Source: Pleodorina starrii (taxonomy: Eukaryota > Chlorophyta > Chlorophyceae > Chlamydomonadales > Volvocaceae). From it: a stretch of DNA of 64,000 nucleotides. The stretch is taken from NCBI GenBank assembly GCA_030267565.1, contig BRXU01000052.1, forward strand, positions 186,001 to 250,000, read 5' to 3'. Position 1 is the first letter of the stretch. Each line of letters begins with the position of its first letter. The position numbers were made by a program, and so were the translations under genes. Positions 22,274 to 51,150 of this stretch are shown one piece after another. Under the pieces are notes generated by a model. It was given only the letters and a program-made list of their open reading frames with translations, ran no database searches and had not been told where the DNA came from.

Positions 22274-24276
22274 ACCGTAGTCGAACTAGATAAAAATCCA
22301 AAAATATTATTAAAGAAAGCCGCTAAAACGCTGCTTTGGGGTTTTTCAGCTATCTTGCGCTAGTGTGCTTTGACTGTCAGGAGTCTATCTTTACAAAGCG
22401 TGTGCTCGAGGCAGATATTGGGAATCAAGTTGCACGTTGTTTGCGCGGAGCCGCGGAAACAAAGTCAACTCGAATTATAAAAGTGCATGCGTCGTCATGC
22501 CGTGTCACAGCGTCACTGTAATCTGACAAACAAAACTCGGTGCTCAGGCGGTTCTACACATCCACGCGCAATCCAAACATGCCTATACCGATCTTCAATA
22601 TCTATGGAAAGTTGCCTCCTATGTAGCTATTCGTCCTACAACGGCCATACAACCGAATCAGCGATATCCAAGATATCCAAAGGCCACTGACTCTCCGATC
22701 CCTCTATGCCTCCAAACGCACGCAGCCCATGCGTTGCACCTACTTCGCAGCTGCTGCGCGCCTGGAACCAGACCGTCACTCGTCCCGGCCTTCGCGACTG
22801 TCAAGCAGTTAACCCAGCCCGCTGTTCCGGTACGTGCAGGTGTTGCAGCCAATCGTGTCCCTGCTCCCCGGCCACACACGACCTTCCCGTGATCTTCCGC
22901 GACAGGTGGATCTTACAAAAATGCAAACTACAGGAAGCATCTGCATCCATCCTGCGCATCTGTTTTTGCCACGTAAACAACTGCACGGGCAAAGTCCCGT
23001 GCCCATGTCAGCATGCCGCACTCTTCTCACCCCGGCATTTTCCGTAATACATGTACTGTCGAGCACGATCGAACACCCTAAACCACCGCCTGATACATAC
23101 ACCGCCAGGTCTTTAAAAACAACTATCAAACGCGGACATGTTTACACATACACTGCCAGCGCATGCCCGAAACGTATTCGTACCGCAGAACAAACACACA
23201 CGCACGGACCCCAACCCCGATGCACGCGGAAGCCTACCTCTTTCTTCCTCATGATCAGAGGGCTAACCAAGTTGGTCAAACAATCGCTGTACGATTAACC
23301 AGGTGAAGCCGAGCTACATGACCGCCGCGCCAGTACCGCAGCACCCCCCGCCTGCATCCATCGGGCCCGACCTCGGTCGGGGCCCCGGCACTCTTCCCGC
23401 CCTTCCTGGGCCGTTGCACCTAATGTGTGTTATTACGCCTCCGCGGCGGAAAGAAACTCCTTCCGGCGGCGATGACCGCGCCTCAAGTTCAGGTGCCAGC
23501 CCTCAGGCAAGAGAATCGCTAAATCCTGCTTGGTGTACGGCATTGTACGACTATAACCACTCGCGAAGCTGCAATGCGCGCATCTGCTCCTGCTGTGTGA
23601 CCGCACGCGCGCATTGTCCCTAATTAGCGAAAGACATGCAAAACCGTCGTGATGTGATGTGCGGTTGCGACGGCAACGGCCTGCAGTGCCCGGCGGGCGG
23701 GATCTGCTCAACAGATAGCAGCAGGTACTGTATCGCACCCTATCCATGATAAGTTACGAGGATGCCGCCAAAGTGACAAAGTAGCCGCTAGCAGCGAGTC
23801 GAGACCAGCGAGCAGGAATCGCAGAAAGGGACGGTTTGGGATGTTGAGTAGGGTAGGTTCAATGTGCCGTGCTCTAGGTCCTCCCCTCCCAAACGAACAC
23901 CCTTGAAGCGCTGCCCACGGGGTCGTTGTCTTTGTACGGATTAGTTGAGACGTACACCATGCACCTGCCGCCGCCGCCGCGCACTGCCATAGCCTCACCA
24001 ACCTCCTGGCCAACGGAAGTGGGTGGCCAACGCGCACGCGCCCTCGACCTTGCAAACCGTTCCCTTGCGCGAGATCAGCCGCGATCTGTTGCAGTGCGCT
24101 GAAACGGCAGCTGTTGCTCGCCTGTGCCTGGGGGCGGGCGACGCATGAACACCGCCCCCACGCTTGTTTGGGCGGCGCTGATACGTTACATCACGATGGA
24201 TACGAGGGGCAGGCCCCGCACACCTTTCTCGGCAGCGGTCGAGCCGCCAATGCGTCCCACCGAGACGTCGTGTCGC
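22274..24276. other. Intergenic interval between CHI-like gene and MER3 gene
   Basis: AT content is higher than in neighbouring genes. The left part should contain the promoter and 5' UTR of the minus-strand CHI-like gene, and the right end the 3' UTR of the helicase gene. I see no gene or repeat array. Confidence 0.5.
24186..24190 (-). promoter_or_regulatory. Polyadenylation signal TGTAA for the MER3-type gene
   Basis: TGTAA on the minus strand, about 87 nt past the stop codon at 24277. This is the standard poly(A) signal of Chlamydomonas-type algae and supports the gene end. Confidence 0.55.
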
Positions 24277-42837
<18,561 letters not shown>

Positions 42838-44480
42838 TCCACCTGAGCCTCCACGGCGAACCGCGACCGCCCTGCCTAAACATTCGGGGCGCGAGAACAG
42901 GGCAGCCAGTCTAAGCGCCTAAGCACTCGCCCTTGCACATCTTTTTACAACAAATATGAACGCGCACCTTCAGACCGCCCAGCGAGTAGCGACCTGTTGT
43001 CGAAAATCGTCGCGGGAACCGGATTTGGAAGAACCCTTGCCTTACTACCGGTAAATCAAGGACTCCTCAGACATCCCTCACACATCCGTAGCAAATTAAA
43101 GACCGTCTCTGATGCAAATTTCAGCAAGCACGTGCTGTCTGGCCTGCTGACAGCGATGCTTACGAATCGCCGTCACAGTCTAAGCTGCGTGCAAGCTCAA
43201 ACGCATGCCCGTCTCTAGAAATTGTGAATCACAGAATAGATAGTGTTGAGGTCACCAGTTTCATTCAATGTATCGTGTCACACCAAAGGACATATATTGT
43301 GCATTAATTCCCGGATTCCGGTAGCATGGATCCAGTTTGGTCTCGGAACGCGTTGGACTTCCAAGAATCCTGTGCCATTTCAAGCGCGGCTCTTTCGCAG
43401 CCTGATGTACTGAATAAGGTTTCCATTCCCCCCAGTCCAAATAGTGACACCCTGGCGTGTGTTGCATGCGCATTCACACCGTCTCGGCTGGGTACCTCAC
43501 ACCAGATGCAGTTGACGCTATGACCCGTATGCGGTCGTTGCTGACGGAAGCAGCAAGGTGTAGTATCATTTACTGTTCGGGGGCGGGTCATGGGATGTCG
43601 GAGACACTGCGTTGATTCATGCGGTAGCAGGCAAGCGGCAGTCTTACCATGGCCACGATGCCGCTCATTGCAACACACCCAAGCCCCGTCCACGACGAAG
43701 CCCTTATGACGCTCTACGCTCACGACTGGCCGCAAAGTGACCAGCAAACGCAGCACTTTGATCAGGTTTACGGTGTAACGACGACTTCTCACACGACCCA
43801 GTTCCATGCGCGCAACACAGTCCGTTGCCAGCAGTCCTGCATTCAAAACACACAGACCTTGACACTAGCCCATCTCGGCCATCCCAGAGGCAAGGCCGCC
43901 GAGCGCTTCCAAGCCCCTGGTCTCCCACGGCGCCTTACCCCTCCGGCAAATTCGACCTATCTCGACCGGTCAGCACGAATTCAGCCCCCCGAAAGCAAGC
44001 ACACACCCAACAATGCTGTACATTCGCGCATAGTCGTGGAACGAGCGGCTTTCCATGTTTCACGGAACGTGTCCAACCACATGTTCCTTTCGCTTCATCA
44101 TTCGACCGCCTTCCGAACCGCATCCGCGTCCACGCCGCGTCCACTGCCGCTGTCTTGAAACCGCCATCGTGCCCGACACAAATCAAATCCCCTCCTCGGG
44201 CAGGTCGTCCTGGACCTCTCCTCGGACCTCTGGCAAGTGTTCCTGGCCTGGGCCCTCCGGGACCCTTTCCCCTTCTCCTCTTTATCCCCACACCTGCCCC
44301 CTGCACCCGGCTCGCACCCAACCCAACCCGCCTGCGCCTCACATTACAGCACGTCACATCCAGTCCGTCGTGCCACTCATCGGCTCCCAGACGACGCAGC
44401 ACCGCCACCACCGCGACCCCAGTAGCTGATCGACGCGCTCCAAGCCCCGCACCCGCCTCCCCCGCCCCTCTGAAACATCC
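42838..44480. other. Intergenic interval between MER3 gene and ankyrin-DHHC gene
   Basis: Both neighbours are on the minus strand. The left part should hold the helicase promoter and 5' UTR, and the right part the 3' UTR of the palmitoyltransferase. GC is moderate and no ORF has a recognisable domain. Confidence 0.5.
44344..44348 (-). promoter_or_regulatory. Polyadenylation signal TGTAA for the ankyrin-DHHC gene
   Basis: TGTAA on the minus strand about 133 nt past the stop at 44481. Confidence 0.55.
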
Positions 44481-47155
44481 TCACGCGTGGCAACTCCTGC
44501 AGCCGCCTTTCCCACACCCCGCCGCCGCCGCCTGCTGTTGCTCCCGCGACAGGAACACGGGCGCCATGGGCACGCTGGCGGGCGAGCAGGCCTCCTGGCA
44601 GTTCTCCGCACAGCCGTGGCTGAAGGGGTTCATGAACGCGTGCCCGTCGGGCGATTGCAGGTAGCGGTAGCGGTGCCAATTGGCCAGCTCGTTGGTCGTC
44701 ACGTTGCGCGCTACCTGGCTGGCCTGCGCAATGGCCAGCGCCGCCACGCTCAGCCCCACAAACACGTCCACCACCTCGAACACCACCATCCACACCAGGC
44801 TGTCAGGCCGCCAGAGCTGCGAGTTGACGTGGCGGTTGATCTGGATGACGCCCACCACTGCAGAGGCCACCATGGCGTACAGAGCCACCCACAGGAACGC
44901 AAGGAACAAGTGCCGGTTGCCCTTGCCGATGGCGTTGCCTACCCAGGGGCAAAAGTGGTCGAATACCTGCGGCGAAGCGAGCCGGGATTGGGGGCGTAGC
45001 GGAAGGATGGGGGTGGGGCGGACCGGCGGAAGGTGGGGCGGGAAGGTATGAAGGGATGGGGGTTATCACGGCGAGGTATTTGGTATTTTGTACGAAAGGG
45101 GGATAGAGTATGAAAGTCCAAAGTGGCAATCCGACAGGCTGACAGCTTTAAGTGCAAAAGGAAATACCAGAGCGGCGATGACGACGGAAGGGGAGTACCT
45201 ACGTAACGCCCTCCCGTGTGCGGTTACGCCGGCACACTGGACGGCGCCCCGCGCGGCCGCGGAGCGACTTGGGTGCACTAGCCGAACGCAGGAGTCGCGA
45301 CGCAATAATGATCAGCGGCCGTAGGCTACCCTACAATCTTTTACGGATATAGTACTCCCATGCATGCACTACCACGGCTGCCACGGCGTGGTGCATGACA
45401 TTTTGCGAAAACAACATGTGGTATGGCAATACAGACGACACATTGCTTCCCCGATCAGTATTTCTGCGTCGATAATGTCGCCGCAAGTGTTCGCTGCTTT
45501 TCGCAGTTTTACGGCCGCGCTCGCCACACCCACGGAAACTAGTAATGGCCACTAGGCTCGTACCGTGAGGCGATCCGGAGAGGATACAAGGGCTCGCAGT
45601 TTCCCTAGAGGATGCAGGGGTCTTCAACTCCGATGGGGCTGATAAAAGGCCCGCCCTTACCTAACCGAGTAAATCACGCTCCACACAATTATAGGACGTT
45701 CACCATCGCTGGCCGCATCTAACTCTCAGTCGCCACAACGTGCATCCTCCGCGCAATGCCTCCCTCACTTACCAGCCATTAGGCGGCTATCCACCCTACC
45801 ATGCCACCCAAACTCCGCAAAACTCACAAAGCCCGCCCGCCCGCCCGCCCGCCCCTCACCTCGATGCACCTATTCGTGACCGAGCAGTGTTTGGCGCGCA
45901 GCGGCCGCACGATGCGACACGTCACGCACAGCTGCTGCCAGTTGCCCGCCCACAGCGCCGGAGAGTCCAGCGCCTTTGCGTGCCCATATTTAGCGTCGCG
46001 ACCGCCGCTGACTCCGCCGCCCCCGCCGTTGCCCCCCGCCGCGGCGGCCGAGGCTGCGACGCTCCGCTGCACCGCCGCACCGCTGCTGGCTGCCGCCCCG
46101 CCCACCAGCGGCGCCTGCACTTCCTCGTCCAAGTTGCCGCCGGCGCCGCCGCCACTGCTGCTGCCGCCGTTGTCCCGCTTGCTGTAAGTCTCCCATCCGG
46201 TGGGGATGTAGCCGGGGTCGCTGGTGGTGACCCGGTACAGCAGCACGAGCGCCAGAGACGCCGAGACGGCTACGCTCCAGCCCCAGAACCGCAGCGCCGG
46301 GCCCATGGAGGGGTCCATCACCTTGTACATAAACAAACTGACCAGGCCAATGATCAGACCCCAGATGAAGGGGCACAGCTGCGTGGCGGTGAGCCAGGAC
46401 ATGCGGCCGTGCTTGCCGAACCAGCCGCCCGTGGCGCCGGCGCCGGCGCCGGGCTCGTGCTTTGACTTGTACTCGGCAAGGTATAGGCCCAGGTACCGGT
46501 GGCCCTTGTCTATGGCGAGCTGCGCGGGGGTGGAGCCGGTGACGTCGGTGTAGGTGAGCACGCAGGCGGAGCCGCCCTGCAGCAGCACCGTGCACGCCTC
46601 GCCATTGCCCTTGATGGCGGCCCAGTGCAGCGGCGTGCAGCCCTCCTTGTCAGCGAGCGTGAAGCGGGAGTCGAGCACGAGCAGCAGGCGGATGGTGTCG
46701 TGGAAGCCCTTGTACGCGGCCCAGTGCAGCGGCGTGCGCCCATCGTTGTCGGGCGCGTCCACGTCGGCGTTCCAGCGGAGCGCCAGGTGGTACAGCACGG
46801 CGGTCTGGCCATACTGCGCTGCAACGTGCGCGACGGTGTAGCCGCGGTTGTCGCGCAGCTCCCAGTCGGCGTTGTGCCGCAGCAGCGCCTCGATGACCGG
46901 CAGGCTGCCCCGCACCGCAGCCCAGTGCAGGGCCGTCTGGCCGGTGTGGTCGGTCGCATTGACGTGCGTCCCGCGCTGCAAGAGGTAGGTGCTCTCAGGC
47001 ACACGGTTGTTTAGCGCTGCCCATTGAAGTGGATAGTACCCGTTCTCGTCAGGCTTGTTGATACTGCTTGGATCTGCCTCCACAAACTGCCGAAGCTTAT
47101 CGAAATCCCCGTAGGCACACGCCTTGCAAAGCGTGTCCACCACCGCGGGCTGCAT
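44481..47155 (-). CDS. Ankyrin-repeat palmitoyltransferase-like protein (DHFC variant)
   Basis: Two exons, 47155-45860 and 44966-44481, join in phase to give 593 aa. Residues about 30-245 form six to seven ankyrin repeats (DHTGQTALHWAAVRGSLPVI, DNDGRTPLHWAAYKGFHDTI). Two membrane spans follow (FIWGLIIGLVSLFMYKV and AVSASLALVLLY), then TTSDPGYIPTGWE with the DPG motif and a Gly/Ser loop. Next come the cysteine-rich core, two more spans and a TTNELANW box matching TTxE. This is the architecture of HIP14/ZDHHC17, Akr1 and plant TIP1 S-acyltransferases of the Golgi/endomembrane system. The core departs from consensus: KHCSVTNRC has Thr where a zinc-binding Cys is usual, DHHC is DHFC, and NCVG is NAIG. 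Akr1 has DHYC and is active, so loss of activity cannot be assumed. The intron (893 bp) splits the core just before FDHFC. The start is the ATG at 47155. Confidence 0.88.
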
Positions 47156-48337
47156 GGTCGGCAAGAGCGCGCGTAGAGGCGCCCGCGCCGGCCTTTGAGC
47201 CGCAGGGGCGCCTCAGCCTAGAAGAAAATCACGCTGATCTGGCTTGAGGTGTGATCTGCGAGCCCGCCGCTGGGCTTGACTTCCTACACTGCTTATGCCG
47301 AAAGAGACCTGTCACAAAACACAACTTTCGGACACGGTTTACGCTTAATCTAGGTTCTATTTTATATATATAGTCCAGGGCTGTGCAGCACACGCAGGTC
47401 CTTTAGTTGTGGGGCCCGTTTAAATAGACGTTCCGGCTGCAGAGTAAACCGTCTTTGCATCACTTCAGCTGTAAGCCTTCTTCCTTACGAGGAGCTGTTG
47501 GTGGCTCAACAGGAGAAGGCCTTGGTGCGGCATGATTTTTTTCCCGCGTACAGTACGGCAGAAGATAGACGAAGACACGAAGTGGTGCACGATGCCGGTG
47601 TTAGGATTTCTTATTGTCTGACGCTTGCTTCCTGTCCATACTACATATAGCGAGAGAATGCTAGCTTTATGGGTCGGGAGAGGTAATGTGCACACGGCGG
47701 GCGACGAGCCAGAAGTTAAAACAACGCACGCTGGGGGCACAAAGGAGACAACGGAACAGGAGAACAAGTGGAGGACAGGGGAGCCATTGCGGGGCGAAAG
47801 GGCCGTGGCTGTCTATTGAACGCGTATTCACCGTACGGCAGACCGTGGCGTGAAATGCAGCACACGGTAAGGCATTTGTGATGCAAATTCAGTTCGATGA
47901 ACCTTCTTGTACGGGGCCAAATTTCCACATTTGCAAACAGCGGTAGCTCTGCATCGTGCAGCTTGAGGCGAGGGAGAGAAGTACGCGTGCGGTTGACCAT
48001 CGGCAAGCAGCTAAATACCCTTTCGGGATGATGCTATCGACGGCTTCGCGCGCTGTTGAGCAAGTTGGGTACCGGGCCTTTAAACACAGTTTTGGTGCTC
48101 AGAGTGTGTGAAACACAGCGAGTACGGTAATGCGGCGTGACATGGGTACGAAAGACTGCGAAAGACAAGTCGTATTTGGTACAGCCGACGCATTCCACGA
48201 TGGGCCATATACGATATATCGCATGTTGATATGGGCAGTGCATGAAATGGGCTGAGGTATCTGGGAATCTGGGTCCAGAATGCTACTTAGGACGCCAGCC
48301 TGTTCTGGGCGGTTTACTTTCTGCTGGTGGTTAAGAA
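47156..48337. other. Intergenic interval upstream of ankyrin-DHHC gene
   Basis: AT-richer than the genes. It should contain the minus-strand promoter (a TATATATA run lies at about 47363-47371). No gene recognised; a TIR element begins at its right end. Confidence 0.45.
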
Positions 48338-48462
48338 CTGAGGGTACTCACTGGGGTAGGATTCCCGGAGTGTGGTGTCACGGGTTACCCGTACTCGCTT
48401 AATCATTTAATGTTTTTTAGTATAAAAATCCTCTTATCTTGAAACGGTTACCTCCTGGCTTT

Positions 48463-48545
48463 CAACGGATTCCCCCGACCGGGGGTTAGGATTCTTCCGA
48501 CCGTGTTTAGGATTCCTCCGGCCGGCGCTAGGATTCTCGCGACTG
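48463..48545 (+). repeat. Subterminal TTAGGATTCCTCCGACCGG repeats, left
   Basis: Four degenerate units of about 20-24 bp (GGATTCCCCCGACCGG, GGATTCTTCCGACCG, GGATTCCTCCGGCCGG, GGATTCTCGCGACTGG). Confidence 0.8.
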
Positions 48546-49869
48546 GGTACCGGAGAAACGTCACCGCCTACCGGTTTACTGAAACAGGGGTTTGGGTACT
48601 CGAAAGCTTAGATAGGAATCACATTAGCGGCTATCTGTTTCCCAAGTACGTGTAACGGATGGTCGAGACACGGGAACCTCACTACCGTTATTGGTTGCAT
48701 TTTGGTCAGCGAAGCAGCTCCCCTCGATGCCCCACCAACGACCGAACTTGCCGCTCACGGACGGGTAATCGCTTCCCGCAGGTAATGCGCGGTTAAAACG
48801 TGCAGCAGCAACCCAGCTCTGCGCCTGTCGCACGCCCATGCCCAGCCACGCTGACGCATGAACGTAATCCGCAATGGAACCCCCTTTCCTTATATCGACC
48901 ACCCGCAAGAATGTCACACAGAGCGCAAGCTGCCTCCACAAACATATGCGGTCCTTGCTGCCCTTTGTCCTTGTCGAGCTCGACGGTGAGCAACGTCACC
49001 AGGTCGCGCTTAAAGCCCAAATCCATAAGCTCTTGTATATGCAATGATGATACCGCCCAGGAAAGTGTGTGTGGTCGCCAACGGCGAAGACACGACAAAC
49101 GCACCATTGGTTCGCTACGCGGAAGTCGCAAGCGCAACACCTGGGCCTGGACAAGTTGCGCGTGCTCGTCAATCTCCGAACCATACGCGCCTTTGCAAGA
49201 CATTCTCGCAGGATACCGGCGCTGCGGAAACGGAACTGAAGTAGTGGTGCAACTTCCCTTAGCGGTCGCCTACAGATGCGTGTGCAGCTATGCAACGAGC
49301 TCAACATTAGCACGTTATTCATAGCGGTCGTTCGTGGGTAATGGCAGGGCTTCCCGAACACTGTTGTACAAATATACGACAACATTATGGTTTGGCAATC
49401 CGTCCAGTTGGTGGAGTCCGAGAGTTCTATTTACCATCATGTTTTTAGAGAAGAGCTACGTTTCGCCTTAATGGGAGACGGCCTTCATGATTCGTGGGGT
49501 GCGAAGGTTCTAAGGGTGCTTCGGGCGCTGGGGGACGACGTGGATAGTGTGACTGGGAGTTTGGATACCGAGAGCAAGGTGGATGCTTTGTCTTCTCATA
49601 AGTTGGATATTCCCCTCCTGGCTCGTCTGGGCCTTACGAGCTCAAAGCTTGTAACATCATCATCATCATCCGTCCATGGCTCCATGCGTTGTTATGCAAT
49701 ACAAGTTGTATTGTATGGACCAACCAGTCATCGTGGCACTCATGCTAGGGCATGGTTTGTTTGACTGCTATCCGGTTCGATACACAGCTCAGAATCAATC
49801 TTAAGACCACGACACGGTATACGGTAGGCCGGTATTCCCACGAACCATTGTGATTGCACATATCTTGGA

Positions 49870-50093
49870 TGCTTGCAGCTTGATGCAAGCTCGACGAGCG
49901 AACCATTGGCTCGTAACATGAATTTCCTGGACAGAACATATTGCTGGCAGTGCAAGGAATGGCATCCTCTTTTTAAAATGTTGCAAAGGGATGCCTGTAG
50001 CTTCGTGCAAGCTCGAGCGAACCAATGGCTCGCAACTTGAATTTCCTGGACAGAACATACTGCTGGCAGTGCAAAGAATGGCATTCTCTTTTA
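49870..50093 (+). repeat. Tandem duplication of about 110 bp inside the TIR element
   Basis: The block containing GAATTTCCTGGACAGAACAT and GCTGGCAGTGCAAGGAATGG occurs twice (about 49876-49975 and 50000-50093) with a few substitutions. Confidence 0.85.
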
Positions 50094-50319
50094 GGACCCC
50101 TTGCCGACAGTGGTGGGCCGTTGGGCTTGGATTTGGGTGGCTGGGCTTGCGTTTGGGTGGCTGGGCTGTGGGCTCGGAGCTTGGGTGGTTGTAACGGAAG
50201 CGCGCCAACCGCGCGCTTCCGTTATCAAGCGGAACCGTTATCAACCGCCTCCAATACAAATCTTTGGCTTTTAGATCGAATAAACGAACTTAGGAAACGT
50301 ATACGCGACGCCAGTGAAA

Positions 50320-50410
50320 GGATTCCCTCGACCAGGTTTAGGATTCCTCTGGCCGGGGTTAGGATTCCTCCGAACGTGGTCAGGATTCCTCCGACCGGCC
50401 ATAGGATTAC
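50320..50410 (+). repeat. Subterminal TTAGGATTCCTCCGACCGG repeats, right
   Basis: Five degenerate units in the same orientation as the left block (GGATTCCCTCGACCAGG, GGATTCCTCTGGCCGG, GGATTCCTCCGAACG, GGATTCCTCCGACCGG, GGATTACCCTCACCCGG). Confidence 0.8.
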
Positions 50411-50563
50411 CCTCACCCGGATTCCGAATGATCACTATAGGTATCCAAATCTCCATACCCCGTAACTGGTTACTCAAATTGTTATTCCGTTACATGGGTG
50501 CCGTGACACGGCACGTGTAACGGTTACACGAAATCGACCCCAGTGAGTACCCTCAGTTAAGAA

Positions 50564-51150
50564 AGGTTAAGAACCTGCCCAGCTCTCCGCTCTGTTAAGA
50601 ACCAAGATTCAAACTGGCTTGACAGGATATGAGCGCACGATAACACGCTAACATCAAGATCACCATCTTGATTGCGGTGCTACTCGGCATGCTGGAAACC
50701 TCAACGCGCCGGGAGTGATGCCGTTACTACAGCGGCCTAGTCGCCCGTATCCAGACCTTTGCTCACGCAGTTCCCCGCGCACTATATCAACACATTTGTA
50801 AGCGGTATTGCAACAGTCGTACAGAAAAATCAGCCGGCCTTGAACCCTACCCTAAACCGTACGAATGATATGAAGGCTCACGTGACAGAGTCGAGGGATT
50901 TGCCGTGTGATTCGTGCCCGTACATTGCTAAAGCATATTGAGCAGCACCTTGAAACCGTCTTTCACACTTATTGCGCCTTTAAATAGTTTTTTGTTATTG
51001 TACTTCCGCTGATAGTGTGCGCTATCCTAGCATTCACTGGTTTGTTTCAACGAGAGCTTCACAACCAACGGTAGCACCTCTGTCCTTATACGTTTTACGT
51101 GCGATTGCTTGTGAGAAATTGAAGTAATAGAGCACAGACATCCAAACAGC
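50564..51150. other. Promoter region of the methyltransferase gene
   Basis: AT-rich interval between the TIR element and the ATG at 51151. No ORF of note; presumed promoter and 5' UTR. Confidence 0.45.

Larger units (their letters stand above)
48331..50563. mobile_element. 2.2-kb TIR DNA element with 7-bp target duplication
   Basis: The ends are CTGAGGGTACTCACTGGGGT at 48338-48357 and its exact reverse complement at 50537-50556. TTAAGAA flanks both sides (48331-48337 and 50557-50563), giving a 2,219-bp element with a perfect 20-bp TIR and a 7-bp duplication. Subterminal blocks at both ends carry three to five copies of a TTAGGATTCCTCCGACCGG-like unit of about 20 bp (48463-48545 and 50320-50410). 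The interior holds a tandem duplication of about 110 bp and short ORFs (48793-49203 minus, 49387-49764 plus) with no transposase motif that I recognise. It is probably a non-autonomous DNA transposon, possibly with captured sequence. It sits between divergent genes (47155 minus, 51151 plus). Confidence 0.85.

Noticed and set aside
48793..49203. Minus-strand ORF of 136 codons within the TIR element as a possible transposase
   Set aside because: No DDE or zinc motif recognised; kept only as content of the element.
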